This document shows positions 1 to 8,935 of a stretch of 45,866 bases of DNA, in pieces. Made by a program: the position numbers and the translations under genes. The stretch lies in the NCBI GenBank assembly GCA_019456345.1, contig VRUB01000004.1, positions 1 to 45,866 on the forward strand, in the 5' to 3' direction. Each line of letters opens with the position of its first letter. The stretch's first letter is position 1. The notes under the pieces are model-generated. The model ran no database searches. It worked only from the letters and a program-made list of their open reading frames with translations, and had not been told where the DNA came from. Origin of the DNA: Nitrospira sp. Lineage in GTDB: Bacteria; Pseudomonadota; Gammaproteobacteria; Acidiferrobacterales; SPGG2.

Positions 1-266
1 ATCAGCCGCACGTGGCCCCGGCCCAGCGGCCCCCACAAATCGATGTCGTGCCGGTCGCCGTCACGCACCCAGCGAACGGTTGCCTGCCAACCCTCCGTCG
101 AGGATCGCGCGGATATCCGGCCTTGGATTTCCCAGGAATTGAGGGATATGAGCCTGGACTGCCGCGCCCGCCAGGCCGCAGTCGGGTCTTCTAACGGGGG
201 ACGCTCCGTAACCGCCGCGCAACCCGTGGCCACGGCGGCTACGAGCGCCACCATGAACTTCTTCAC
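1..266 (-). CDS. lolB: Outer-membrane lipoprotein LolB (3' end cut by window edge)
   Basis: LolB is the outer-membrane receptor that takes lipoproteins from the periplasmic carrier LolA and inserts them into the membrane. The visible 88 codons start at a GTG and read MKKFMVALVAAVATGCAAV, a short signal peptide with an acceptable lipobox (ATGC) and mature N-terminal Cys. Next comes a LolB-like stretch with W..RQ.RL..L..W and GRISAR, then a GWQATVRW segment and a DLWGPLGRG motif. The GTG overlaps the stop of the upstream TPR gene by 4 bp (GTGA), which implies translational coupling. The ORF track misses this gene because it runs off position 1. Family assignment rests on the N-terminal half plus the TPR-lolB gene order; about half the protein lies outside the window. 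Confidence 0.88.
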   Translation of the reverse strand, partial: MKKFMVALVAAVATGCAAVTERPPLEDPTAAWRARQSRLISLNSWEIQGRISARSSTEGWQATVRWVRDGDRHDIDLWGPLGRGHVRL

Positions 267-1981
267 GGATTAAATTTCTTGATTACGTCGAGCAGGGAAT
301 CACTGTCCGGGGTTTCCTCCAGCGCCTTGTTCCAGACCGACTTGGCTTGCGTGCGATCCCCCGTGACCCATAGCACCTCGCCCAGGTGCGCTGAGATCTC
401 GGCATCGTTACGGATTTTTAAGGCGCGATTGAGATAGTGGATCGCCTCGGCGTTGTTCCCCAAGCGGTACTGTACCCAGCCCATGCTGTCCAGTATGAAA
501 GGGTCGTCCGGCTTCAGCGCAAGTGCCCGCTGGATCAGATCCAGTGCCTCCTGGTAACGATCGGTACGGTCCGCCAATGTGTACCCGAGCGCATTGAGGG
601 CCTGTGCATTGTCGGAATCCCGCGCCAGGATCGCGCGCAGATCGCGCTCGGCGATATCGACGAGATCGAGCCGCTCCGCTATCAGCGCACGGGCATAAAG
701 CAATTCCTTGTCAACCGGCAGCGCCTCCAGTGCGTCATTAAGCACGCCGAGCGCCTTTTCATACTGCTTCGCTTCTCGCAGGATCTGCTCCTCGGCGAGA
801 ACCAGTTGCGCGCGCTGCGCATCGGAGGTATACCTTATGGCGTGCAGGTGTTTGCGCGCGCGCTCCAGATCGCCCTGCTTGGCTATGACTACACCCAAAC
901 GGGTTTGTGCCTCAAAGTGGCGCTCGCCCGGCGCCACCTCGCTATACCAGCGCTCCGCCTCCTCATAATCCTTGCGTTCCTCGGCAACCTGGCCCAGGTA
1001 AATGCGCGCCTGTTCATTATCAGGCCGCAACCGCAAGGCAGTCTTAAGAAATTGCTCAGCATCATCCAGCCTCTGCGTTTGCAGCGACAATAACCCGACG
1101 GCGTATGCGGCATCTGCATCTTCGGGCGAGTCGCGCATTACCAGCAAAAACTGCTTATGCGCCTTCTCCCATTGCTTCAGATCAACGAGGTAGCGGGCAT
1201 AGTTCAACCGGATCCGAGTCGATCCGGGTTGGCGTGCCAGGTATTCTTCATAGAACTTCTGAGCCTTAACCGACTCTTTTTGTGATACCAGGATCCCGGC
1301 CTTGAACAGTGCTGCCTGTTCCCACTCCGGTCTGAGCGCCAATGCACGGCCGGCGGCTTCCACCGCCACGTCAAGCTCATCGGCGCGCACTGCCAAATGC
1401 GCCAACGCCAGATGTGCGCTGGCATTGTCGTCATCCTGGGCCACCAGTGTGCGCATAATCTCGATTGCCGCCGCCCGGTTGCGCTGGCGTCCCAGAATCG
1501 ACGCCACCCGCCGGTAGGCGCGGTCCCGGGCTTTGCCCGTGCCGGCGATCACAAGAACCTGCTCGAAACGCAGTTGCGCTTCCGCCGGCCTTTTGAGCTC
1601 CATTAATATCGAGCCAACCGATTCCTGCGCCTGCTGACTGCGCGGCTGCAACTGGACCCACAGCTCTCCTTGCTCCAGCGCCTCCTCGTAGCGCTTGGCG
1701 TGAAGCGCCGCACGCATCGCCCGTTCTGCTAATCGGGGATCCCGGGTCTTGCGCGCCACACGCGCGAGGCTCGTAATCGATATGTCGTACTGGCCGCGCT
1801 GGCCGGCGATCTCCCCGAGCAGGATGTCGTACAGGATGTCCTGCGTGAGCTCGACACCGGACGACTGCAGGCGTTGCTCCGCGGGAGGATTGGCCTCACC
1901 CATAAGCGGCTTGCTCGCCGCGCAGGCGCCCAGCAGCACGGCGACCGGCCCCGCTGCGAGTAATGTGAAAGTTCGATTCAT
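263..1981 (-). CDS. TPR-repeat outer-membrane lipoprotein, LbcA-like
   Basis: This is a 572-residue lipoprotein made almost entirely of tetratricopeptide repeats. I place the start at the internal Met (MNRTFTLL) rather than the ORF-track start because GAGGAAA lies about 5 nt upstream and the signal peptide then ends in a textbook lipobox, LLGAC. Repeats such as ALAHLAVRADELDVAVEAAGRALALRPEW run through residues 60-560 and include many A.....A...Y..AL..P units. Its position directly upstream of lolB and divergent from the hemA side matches the Pseudomonas gene for LbcA, an outer-membrane lipoprotein that delivers substrates to the CtpA protease. Function here is inferred from that synteny and architecture; no ctpA is in the window. 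A generic cell-envelope TPR scaffold is the alternative. Confidence 0.8.
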   Translation of the reverse strand: MNRTFTLLAAGPVAVLLGACAASKPLMGEANPPAEQRLQSSGVELTQDILYDILLGEIAGQRGQYDISITSLARVARKTRDPRLAERAMRAALHAKRYEEALEQGELWVQLQPRSQQAQESVGSILMELKRPAEAQLRFEQVLVIAGTGKARDRAYRRVASILGRQRNRAAAIEIMRTLVAQDDDNASAHLALAHLAVRADELDVAVEAAGRALALRPEWEQAALFKAGILVSQKESVKAQKFYEEYLARQPGSTRIRLNYARYLVDLKQWEKAHKQFLLVMRDSPEDADAAYAVGLLSLQTQRLDDAEQFLKTALRLRPDNEQARIYLGQVAEERKDYEEAERWYSEVAPGERHFEAQTRLGVVIAKQGDLERARKHLHAIRYTSDAQRAQLVLAEEQILREAKQYEKALGVLNDALEALPVDKELLYARALIAERLDLVDIAERDLRAILARDSDNAQALNALGYTLADRTDRYQEALDLIQRALALKPDDPFILDSMGWVQYRLGNNAEAIHYLNRALKIRNDAEISAHLGEVLWVTGDRTQAKSVWNKALEETPDSDSLLDVIKKFNP

Positions 1982-2175
1982 CGGTTTCCTCGTCCGAGTT
2001 CCCGCTGGAGCCCGCACAAATCAGGTCTATTGATTATTTCAGATACACGACCGCCTATATTGTTCCCGCGGCGGCGGCCGGCGACCCAGTTTCTTATATA
2101 TGCTACATGCTTTCAACTGCTCTCGGTCCCTACGCTGTCACAAGCGTTATGTGTCTGATTAAATAACACCCATCC

Positions 2176-2201
2176 GTCGGTTACTATAGTCGGTTACTAT
2201 A
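2176..2201. repeat. Perfect 13-bp tandem repeat in divergent promoter region
   Basis: The 13-mer gtcggttactata occurs twice back to back in the 250-bp divergent gap between the TPR lipoprotein gene and the cstA-like gene, ending 34 bp before the ATG at 2236. Each copy contains TACTATA, a plausible -10 element, but neither has a good -35 at 17 bp. It could be a duplicated promoter core or a tandem operator. The rest of the gap (1982-2175) shows nothing else I can name. Confidence 0.6.
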
Positions 2202-2235
2202 TACAAAAACGAAATATAAGAACGAAGGCTTACAT

Positions 2236-3933
2236 ATGAACGCACTGTTTTTGCTGCTCACCGGAGCCGCGGTATTCGTCCTGGGATACCGCTTTTATGC
2301 CAAGTTGCTGGCGTTGTCGGTATTTCGCCTTGACGCAAATTATAGTACATCGGCTGACGCGCAGGCAGATGAACCGGAATCGGTTACGCACAACCGGCAC
2401 CTAGTCTTTGGCTATCACTTCGCGCTCGTGGCGGGCGCCACCACGCTGACCGGCGCCGGAATCTCGGTCGTATGGGGGTGGGTACCGGCATTCTTGTGGG
2501 TCGTAGTCGGGACGGTCGTGGCCGCCGGGGTGTACGGGCTAGGCACCTTGTGGCTGGCTCGACGTGAGCCCGCTAGTGGCATGGCGGAGCTCGTGGCTAA
2601 CTTGATGGGCTCGCGCGCGCGGTCGTTAGTCCTGATTCTCGCCACGGCGTTGATTCTCACCATGAACGCCGTGTTTGCCTGGCTTACCGCCGAAATGCTG
2701 AAAGCCTATCCGTCCGCGGTCCTGCCCTTTTGGACCCAGATGTTGCTTGCTCTCGGCCTTGGCTTTTTTTTACATCGCGCCGGCGCGCGGCTGGCGCGAG
2801 CGACACTCATCACGGTCGTGCTTGCATTAATCGCGGTGTGGTTGCTCGGTCACGTACCGGTGGCATTCTCGGGCGCACTGAATATCGACCTTCGCGGCCA
2901 CTCACTGCTGTCTCTAGACGCTACACCGGCCTGGGTGGTCTTACTTTTCGTGTCGTCCTATTACGTCACACGCGCGCCGCATTGGAAGCTCGCGCAACCG
3001 CGAGGTTACCTGATGGCATGGCAGGCGGGCTTGCTTTTATTAATCGTGACCGCCGCGATTATCATCATGCAGCCGACCATAGTCGCACCAAATTTCAACA
3101 CGCTGCCTACTGGTCCGCGCGCGCTCCCGTGGATTTTCGTGACCCTCACGTCGGGTGCGATTGCGGGTTTTTATCTGCTGTTTGCCCAGGGTATCACGGC
3201 AAGACATATGGTGCGGGTCACCGATGCACGCTACCTTGGCTACGGCGCAGCGGTCGCCGAAGGCGCTCTCGCCTTAAGCGTAATTCTGGTTTGCACTGCG
3301 GGTTTCAGCTCCCCCGACAAGTGGGCACAGTTCTACAGCTCGTGGCAAGGAGTGCAAAGCCTGCCGCGGGTTCTGCGCCTGTACATCGACGGGTCGGCCG
3401 GGTTGGCAGGAGCGCTGGGCATCGACAAAGATCTTGCGCGTACGTTTGCGGCAGTGGTCGTTACCGGGCTGATTGCAGTGACACTCGATGCCGGAATCCG
3501 GGTGCAGAAACAACTCCTCACCGAGCTGGTCAAACTTTACGGTGTTTCCCGGTTGAAGAACGAAAAGACTGTGTTGCTGTTCACGGTCACGTTGGCCGCA
3601 GCACTGGCGTTGTACGACGGCCATGGCCGAGGGGGGCTGGCCTTGTGGCCGTTGTTCGGTTCATGGAACCAGATCCTGGCGCTGACGGGCTTGTTGCTGA
3701 TCGCCCTGGCGCTGCGACGCCGGCGCCAGCCGGCTTTTGCAGTCTGGGTCCCAGCCTTATTCCTGTTGCTCGTGACTACGTGGGCGCTGGGCTCACAGCT
3801 TGCCCTGTGGTGGCACAGCGGTGACTGGCTGCTGCTGTGCGGTGGCATAATACTGCTGGGGTTGGAAGGGTGGCTCGTGTGGGAAGCGTGGCGGGCCTTC
3901 AGACGACCGCCTGCAGCTGTACTTGGTGCTTGA
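2236..3933 (+). CDS. CstA-family carbon-starvation/peptide transporter, divergent
   Basis: This is a 565-residue polytopic membrane protein with roughly 14 hydrophobic segments. The N-terminus (VLGYRFYAKLL, then a polar loop and a HLVFGYHFALVAGATTLTG block) and the following WGWVPAFLWVVVGTVVAAGVYGLGTL resemble the CstA/BtsT family, whose characterised members import peptides or pyruvate during carbon limitation. It is shorter than E. coli CstA (about 700 aa) and clearly divergent, so substrate cannot be inferred. The ATG is preceded by GAAGG about 8 nt upstream. It sits between the TPR lipoprotein gene and hemA, a junction that in Pseudomonas has no transporter gene, and the 59-bp gap to hemA makes cotranscription possible. 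Confidence 0.72.
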   Translation: MNALFLLLTGAAVFVLGYRFYAKLLALSVFRLDANYSTSADAQADEPESVTHNRHLVFGYHFALVAGATTLTGAGISVVWGWVPAFLWVVVGTVVAAGVYGLGTLWLARREPASGMAELVANLMGSRARSLVLILATALILTMNAVFAWLTAEMLKAYPSAVLPFWTQMLLALGLGFFLHRAGARLARATLITVVLALIAVWLLGHVPVAFSGALNIDLRGHSLLSLDATPAWVVLLFVSSYYVTRAPHWKLAQPRGYLMAWQAGLLLLIVTAAIIIMQPTIVAPNFNTLPTGPRALPWIFVTLTSGAIAGFYLLFAQGITARHMVRVTDARYLGYGAAVAEGALALSVILVCTAGFSSPDKWAQFYSSWQGVQSLPRVLRLYIDGSAGLAGALGIDKDLARTFAAVVVTGLIAVTLDAGIRVQKQLLTELVKLYGVSRLKNEKTVLLFTVTLAAALALYDGHGRGGLALWPLFGSWNQILALTGLLLIALALRRRRQPAFAVWVPALFLLLVTTWALGSQLALWWHSGDWLLLCGGIILLGLEGWLVWEAWRAFRRPPAAVLGA

Positions 3934-3992
3934 CACCTTGCCTGCAGGGCCCACAATCCAAGGCTAGATCGGCGAGGACGGGGCCGCTCAAG

Positions 3993-5252
3993 ATGTACCT
4001 CTTTGCTTTTGGAATCAATCACAACACCGCCCCGGTAGAGATCCGGGAACAGGTGGCGATCGCACCGGAAGATGTCGGGGACATCTTGCGCGATATCACC
4101 TCGAGCGGAGCCGCCAGCGAAGCGACCATATTATCAACTTGTAACCGCACCGAGCTCTACTGCGGCGTCGACCGCGCCGACGGCGAAACACCGGTATCCT
4201 GGTTCTCCGAAAATTACAGGGTCCCGTCCGTTGATATTGAATCTTATCTCTATAGCCATCGCGACGAGGCAGCCGTCAAGCACGCCTTCCGTGTCGCCGC
4301 CGGTCTGGACTCCATGGTATTAGGGGAGCCACAGATATTGGGTCAGATGAAGGACGCGTTTGCGCGGGCTCACAAGGCCGGTGCTACGGGGAAAATTCTG
4401 AACCGACTTTTTCAGCAGACGTTCTCAGTAGCAAAGAAAGTCAGAACCGACACCGCTATCGGCGAGAGCGCCGTGTCCGTGGCCTATGCTGCGGTCAGCC
4501 TCGGCAAGCAGATCTTCGACCAGCTCCAGGAACAGACCGTACTACTGATCGGTGCAGGCGACATGATCGAGCTGTGCGCGCGGCACCTGAAGGAACATAG
4601 CGTGCGCCAGATGATTGTGGCCAACCGTACGCTCGAACGAGCACGCGCACTGGCGGCCCCACTTGGCGCACAGGCCATCACCTTGCGCGAGATGCCGGCG
4701 CGACTGAGCGAGGCGGATATTGTCATTTCCTGCACGGCGAGCCAGCTCCCCATACTCGGCAAAGGCGCAGTGGAGCGGGCCTTGAAGGCGCGCAAGCACA
4801 GACCCATGCTTATGGTCGACATTGCCGTGCCGCGTGATATCGAGGAGGAAGTCGGCGCCCTCGGCGATGTATACCTTTACACCATTGACGATCTCAAGGA
4901 GGTCGTGCACGAGAATCTGCAGTCGCGCCTAGAGGCCGCCAAGGAAGGCGAGCAGATTATCGACACCCACGTCACCAAGTTCATGCACTGGGTGAGATCG
5001 CTGGACACAGTGCCGAGCATTCGCGCCCTTAGAGAAACCGCAGATGCAGTGCGTGACGCCGAGCTCGAGCGCGCCCGCCGCAGGCTGGCGTTGGGAGAAG
5101 ATCCGGAGCAGGTGATGGAACGGCTCGCGCGTGCATTGACTAACAAGTTCATGCATGCACCAACCACCGCCTTGAGGAGTGCCCATCACGGCGATGATGC
5201 GATCCTGCGCGATACTGTACGTAAGCTTTTCAATCTGCGCGAGCACGATTAA
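3993..5252 (+). CDS. hemA: Glutamyl-tRNA reductase
   Basis: GluTR reduces glutamyl-tRNA(Glu) to glutamate-1-semialdehyde with NADPH, the first committed step of C5-pathway haem biosynthesis. I choose the internal ATG ([14 protein letters not shown]), giving 419 aa, because that is the conserved N-terminus; the ORF-track extension is the tail of the upstream gene in another frame. The catalytic nucleophile Cys50 lies in [26 protein letters not shown] (about 105-120), the NADPH-binding VLLIGAGDM and the dimerisation helix near the C-terminus are all present. The Shine-Dalgarno is weak and distant (GAGGA about 14 nt upstream). It is followed 2 bp later by prfA, the conserved hemA-prfA-prmC operon. 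Confidence 0.98.
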   Translation: MYLFAFGINHNTAPVEIREQVAIAPEDVGDILRDITSSGAASEATILSTCNRTELYCGVDRADGETPVSWFSENYRVPSVDIESYLYSHRDEAAVKHAFRVAAGLDSMVLGEPQILGQMKDAFARAHKAGATGKILNRLFQQTFSVAKKVRTDTAIGESAVSVAYAAVSLGKQIFDQLQEQTVLLIGAGDMIELCARHLKEHSVRQMIVANRTLERARALAAPLGAQAITLREMPARLSEADIVISCTASQLPILGKGAVERALKARKHRPMLMVDIAVPRDIEEEVGALGDVYLYTIDDLKEVVHENLQSRLEAAKEGEQIIDTHVTKFMHWVRSLDTVPSIRALRETADAVRDAELERARRRLALGEDPEQVMERLARALTNKFMHAPTTALRSAHHGDDAILRDTVRKLFNLREHD

Positions 5253-5254
5253 CC

Positions 5255-6337
5255 GTGAACCCCTCCCTCGAGGCTAAGCTGAGGAAACTGATCCAGCGCG
5301 ACGAAGAGATCAGCGCCTTGCTCGCCGACCCCAAGGTGATAAGCGATCAGCAGCGCTTCCGGCGTCTGTCCCAAGAGTACGCCGAAATCGACCCTGTGGT
5401 TCAGCACTATCAAAATTACCGCCACGCGTGCGATGAGCTTGCGGCTGCTCGTTCAATGCTGAAAGATTCCGATAGCGCTATCCGAACGATGGCGCAGGAG
5501 GAGATCAACGGTATCGACAAGCGAATCGAGCACCTGCAAGAAGACCTTCAAAAGCTTCTTCTGCCGACTGATCCAAACGACCGGCGTAATATCTTTCTCG
5601 AGATACGGGCCGGGACCGGCGGTCAGGAAGCGGCTCTGTTCGTCGCCGATCTTTTTCGCATGTACAGCTATTACGCCGAGAAACACCACTGGAAGCTCGA
5701 GATCATCAGCCAGAGCCCAAGCGAGCTCGGTGGCTACAAGGAGATCATCGTTCGCATCGTCGGTCAGGGGGCATACTCGCGGCTCAAGTTTGAATCGAGT
5801 GGCCACCGCGTACAGCGCGTGCCCGTAACCGAGGCCCAGGGCCGTATTCATACCTCTGCGTGCACGGTGGCCGTCATGCCCGAGGCCGAGGAAGTAGACG
5901 AAGTCGAGATTAACGCGGCAGACTTGAAGATCGACACCTATCGCGCCTCCGGCGCCGGTGGCCAGCACGTAAATCGAACCGACTCGGCCGTGCGCATTAC
6001 CCACACTCCTTCCGGTATCGTCGTGGAGTGCCAGGATGAGCGTTCGCAACATAAGAACAAAGCGCGCGCGATGTCGGTGCTGCGTGCGCGACTGCTCGAG
6101 ATGGAGCGCCAGAAACAACGCGCGCAGCAAGCCGCCACCCGCAAAAGCCTTATCGGCAGCGGTGACCGCTCCGAGCGCATCCGTACATACAATTTTCCGC
6201 AGGGCCGCGTGACCGATCACCGCATAAACTTGACCCTGTACAAGCTCGAGCAGATTCTTGCCGGCGAGCTCGACGAGCTCATCGACCCGTTGATCGCGGC
6301 ACACCAAGCCGATCAGCTCGCAGCATTGAGTGCTTGA
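5255..6337 (+). CDS. prfA: Peptide chain release factor 1
   Basis: RF1 recognises UAA and UAG in the ribosomal A site and triggers peptidyl-tRNA hydrolysis. The 360-residue length is standard. The codon-recognition tripeptide PVT is visible in [10 protein letters not shown], and the catalytic GGQ in [15 protein letters not shown]. The start is a GTG only 2 bp after the hemA stop with no clear Shine-Dalgarno, so translation probably depends on coupling to hemA. The next gene, prmC, encodes the methyltransferase that modifies the GGQ glutamine, so enzyme and substrate are encoded side by side. Confidence 0.98.
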   Translation: MNPSLEAKLRKLIQRDEEISALLADPKVISDQQRFRRLSQEYAEIDPVVQHYQNYRHACDELAAARSMLKDSDSAIRTMAQEEINGIDKRIEHLQEDLQKLLLPTDPNDRRNIFLEIRAGTGGQEAALFVADLFRMYSYYAEKHHWKLEIISQSPSELGGYKEIIVRIVGQGAYSRLKFESSGHRVQRVPVTEAQGRIHTSACTVAVMPEAEEVDEVEINAADLKIDTYRASGAGGQHVNRTDSAVRITHTPSGIVVECQDERSQHKNKARAMSVLRARLLEMERQKQRAQQAATRKSLIGSGDRSERIRTYNFPQGRVTDHRINLTLYKLEQILAGELDELIDPLIAAHQADQLAALSA

Positions 6338-6344
6338 ACGCAAT

Positions 6345-6372
6345 GGCAAGTTTCAAGTTGCAAGTGGCAAGT
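6345..6372. repeat. Heptamer-phased repeat, four units
   Basis: Four consecutive 7-mers of form nnCAAGT (ggcaagt, ttcaagt, tgcaagt, ggcaagt) fill most of the 74-bp gap between prfA and prmC. The ORF track reads them as an N-terminal extension of prmC (MASFKLQVASK), but they belong to the same type of heptamer array seen at 9151-9225 and 33026-33081. Confidence 0.7.
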
Positions 6373-6411
6373 AAAATCGCTCGGGCATGTAATCCCACAT
6401 CCGAGGCGAAA

Positions 6412-7287
6412 ATGCGAAATCTCAACACGCGCACGCTACTCGACGAGGATGTCACCGTTGGCGCTGCCTTGCGCTCAGTGATGGAGGAACTCGCGCCAGT
6501 GAGCGCGACGCCGCGCCTGGATGCGGAGCTGCTTCTCATGGCCGTATGCGGATTGGACCGTGTGCAGCTCATCACGCATACCGAGGTTATCTTGACTGAT
6601 GAACAAACGCAGCGACTGCGTGCGTTTGTGGCGCGGCGCCGGAATGGCGAGCCGATCGCATACCTTATGGGTACGCGCGAGTTCTGGTCCATGGAACTCA
6701 GCGTCTCCGCCTCGGTGTTGATCCCGCGTCCCGACACCGAGGTGCTGGTAGAGCACACGCTCGCGTGCATCCCGAGCGATGCACAATGGACCGTCGTCGA
6801 CATGGGCACCGGTTGTGGTGCAATTGCGCTGGCACTGGCGAAGGAGCGGCCGCGATGCCGCGTGATCGCAACGGATAACAGCCTGGAGGCACTGCGAATG
6901 GCCCAAAAAAACGCCGCCCGGCTGGCCTTGCGGGCAATCGAATTCAGGCACGGACACTGGCTGGCGCCGGTGGCGGGCGAGACCCTCCACGTGCTCGTAA
7001 GTAATCCCCCTTATATCCGCGATGATGATCCATGCCTGACTACAGGCGAAGTTCGCTTCGAGCCGATCCGCGCACTCGCCGGCGGCGCCGATGGTCTCGA
7101 TGCCATCCGCCACCTTGTTGCGCATGCCCGCACTTGCCTGCAACCAGGTGGGTGGTTAGTGCTGGAGCACGGGAGCGATCAGGCACGAGCTGTGCGCGAG
7201 CTGATGCGCCGCGCCGGCTACGACGACGTTGCCGGCTACGCCGACCTCGCAGGGTTTGACCGCGTGAGCCGCGCTCACAACCCCTGA
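6412..7287 (+). CDS. prmC: Peptide chain release factor N5-glutamine methyltransferase
   Basis: PrmC (HemK) methylates the glutamine of the GGQ motif in RF1 and RF2 using SAM, raising termination efficiency. From the ATG at 6412 the protein is 291 aa, near the family norm. That start has GAGGCGAAA just upstream, whereas the longer ORF begins at a TTG overlapping the prfA stop and crosses a heptamer repeat. The N-terminal helical domain holds RLDAELLL. The Rossmann core has the SAM loop DMGTGCGAIAL (130-140) and the signature NPPY (198-201). The C-terminus (YADLAGFDRVSRA) looks complete. Third gene of the hemA-prfA-prmC operon. Confidence 0.95.
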   Translation: MRNLNTRTLLDEDVTVGAALRSVMEELAPVSATPRLDAELLLMAVCGLDRVQLITHTEVILTDEQTQRLRAFVARRRNGEPIAYLMGTREFWSMELSVSASVLIPRPDTEVLVEHTLACIPSDAQWTVVDMGTGCGAIALALAKERPRCRVIATDNSLEALRMAQKNAARLALRAIEFRHGHWLAPVAGETLHVLVSNPPYIRDDDPCLTTGEVRFEPIRALAGGADGLDAIRHLVAHARTCLQPGGWLVLEHGSDQARAVRELMRRAGYDDVAGYADLAGFDRVSRAHNP

Positions 7288-7334
7288 CACACCTTCTTCA
7301 CCAAGCCCGCGTCGAGAAGGGCGAGAGCCCCGAG

Positions 7335-7946
7335 GTGTTCTGGCGCAAGGACGATACCGGACGCGTCGCAATCGAACCCGAGGGCACCGACGTGACTCCG
7401 AGGTACAAAGATGTCTGGCGATCACGCGCGAGCCTGGCGGGTTTCGCCAGCAAGCCGGCCCATACCGCCAATTTTCTCACGAACCACGCCAGCGGAAATC
7501 GCTATCGTTTCACCGAGGAGCTTCTAACTCCCGTTGATGAGCTTTACGCGATAGGGCTTCTAAAGAACCTTGGCAGCCATCTTGATACAACGACTATTGA
7601 CGCTGAGGTACGCCAGCTCTTGCACGAGTGGAAGAAGGACCAGGCCACGCTGAAGCAACGCTTCGATCTTAACAACGACGGCAAGATAGACCAGATGGAA
7701 TGGAAGCTCGCGCACAGCCAGGCCCGACGCGAGGTGGCGAAAGCACGGCGGGAGCAGAGCGAAGTTTCTACCGAGGGCATTAACCTGTTGACGCGGACCA
7801 ACGACCGCAATCGGCCGTTTTTGTTATCGGCTTTTCCACAACGAGATCTTATCAAGCGCTATTGTCTGTGGGCGTTGCTCTACAGTGCGGGTTTCTTCGC
7901 ACGCAGCAGTGCGGGGATATGGTTGTTCAATACACGTTTCGGCTAA
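7335..7946 (+). pseudogene. 5'-truncated GIDE-type E3-ligase-like protein with EF-hand
   Basis: The ORF encodes about 203 residues resembling the C-terminal two thirds of bacterial GIDE-family proteins (annotated as E3 ubiquitin ligase-like). It begins inside the family's TGRVAIEPEGTDVTP block, has a TEELLTPVDELYAIG motif, then a canonical EF-hand loop DLNNDGKIDQME (Ca2+ ligand positions 1, 3, 5, 7, 9 and 12 all suitable), PFLLSAFPQ and a final hydrophobic helix. The usual N-terminal membrane segment and first half are absent. Homology-like sequence (ARVEKGES) runs upstream into the 3' end of prmC with no start codon of its own. The GTG used by the ORF track is an internal codon. I infer a deletion that removed the 5' half; expression of a short form cannot be excluded. 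Confidence 0.62.
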
Positions 7947-7996
7947 CATCCGACTCAGCTGGCGCAAAGTAGATATACAAAAGAATTATGCGGATA

Positions 7997-8860
7997 TTAC
8001 TTTCTTTGGTTCCGGTCGATTGTCTCCCATGACGCGAAAAACGCGCACAGCTCGCCGTTCGGTATCTGCTGATCGGCAAATGAAAATGAACCCTTCTCCG
8101 CCATCTCGCGCGCCGCACGCCGAATAAGGCCGAAGGTCGCTCGCGCCAGGCTGCCGCCGATACTTATTCTGCGCACACCCAAAGTCTCTAATTCCTTAAC
8201 CGACAAGGCACTGCCGGTCAGGCCCATGACGACATTGAGGGGCCCCTGGATCTCGCGCACGAGCGCGGCAATCGTGTCGGCGTCACGGACCCCTGGCACA
8301 AACAGGCAATCCGCCCCGGCTTCGCGATACAGGTTCGCGCGTGCGACCGCTTCCGCGAAAGCATTCGGGTGGCTCACCAGGTAACAGTCCGTTCGAGCGG
8401 TGAGCACATACGGCACGCTCGTGGCATCGGCCGCTTCGCGCGCGGCGCGGATTCGCGCCGCCGCCAAATTCGGCTCATAGAGGAGTAAGCCAGGATCGCC
8501 CGTGTCGTCCTCGATGTTGCCGCCGACTGCCCCCGCCTGAATGGAGGCACGGACGGTGGCGGCCACGGCTTCGGGCGTCTCGCCGTATCCCGCCTCCAGA
8601 TCCGCGCTCACCGGGAGGTCCGTAGCACCTGCAATGGCATGGATACGCTCTATCATGGCGTCGCGGCTGACGCGGCTTTGCCCGTCGGGAACGCCCATAG
8701 AAAAAGCGATGCCCGCGCTGGTCGTCCCCAGCGCGGAGAACGGCGCGGCGGCCAGCATGCGGGCACTGCCAGCATCCCACGCATTCGGCATCAAGAAAGT
8801 GCCTTCAACAAGATGAAGCGCCCTGAAACGTTCTGCTTTTTCTACCTGGTTTACAGCCAT
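7997..8860 (-). CDS. Isocitrate lyase/PEP mutase superfamily enzyme
   Basis: This is a 287-residue TIM-barrel protein of the PEP mutase/isocitrate lyase superfamily, whose members make or break C-C or C-P bonds next to a carboxylate using Mg2+. Recognisable features are FLMPNAWDAGSARML, the metal-site block SADLEAGYG, NIEDDTG, and LTARTDCYL. The KKCGH catalytic loop of true isocitrate lyase and methylisocitrate lyase is absent, as is common in the large subgroup annotated only as superfamily members. Substrate is unknown. A GGGAG lies about 10 nt before the ATG. It converges with the GIDE remnant and is the last gene of a minus-strand series. Confidence 0.82.
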   Translation of the reverse strand: MAVNQVEKAERFRALHLVEGTFLMPNAWDAGSARMLAAAPFSALGTTSAGIAFSMGVPDGQSRVSRDAMIERIHAIAGATDLPVSADLEAGYGETPEAVAATVRASIQAGAVGGNIEDDTGDPGLLLYEPNLAAARIRAAREAADATSVPYVLTARTDCYLVSHPNAFAEAVARANLYREAGADCLFVPGVRDADTIAALVREIQGPLNVVMGLTGSALSVKELETLGVRRISIGGSLARATFGLIRRAAREMAEKGSFSFADQQIPNGELCAFFASWETIDRNQRK

Positions 8861-8935
8861 CAGCTTCAGCTCCCTATCTCTGGGCGCGGCTCACGCGCTA
8901 ACCACGTTGGCATCGAGTCGCACGCGAAAGCGGCC

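Noticed and set aside
437-1093. 218-aa plus-strand ORF opposite the TPR gene
   Set aside because: It is the antisense shadow of a clear TPR coding region and has no family pattern or ribosome-binding site.
2730-3824. 364-aa plus-strand ORF inside the cstA-like gene
   Set aside because: Arg/Gly-rich out-of-frame shadow of a hydrophobic coding region.
5453-6349. 298-aa minus-strand ORF opposite prfA
   Set aside because: Long only because of high GC; prfA on the other strand is unambiguous.
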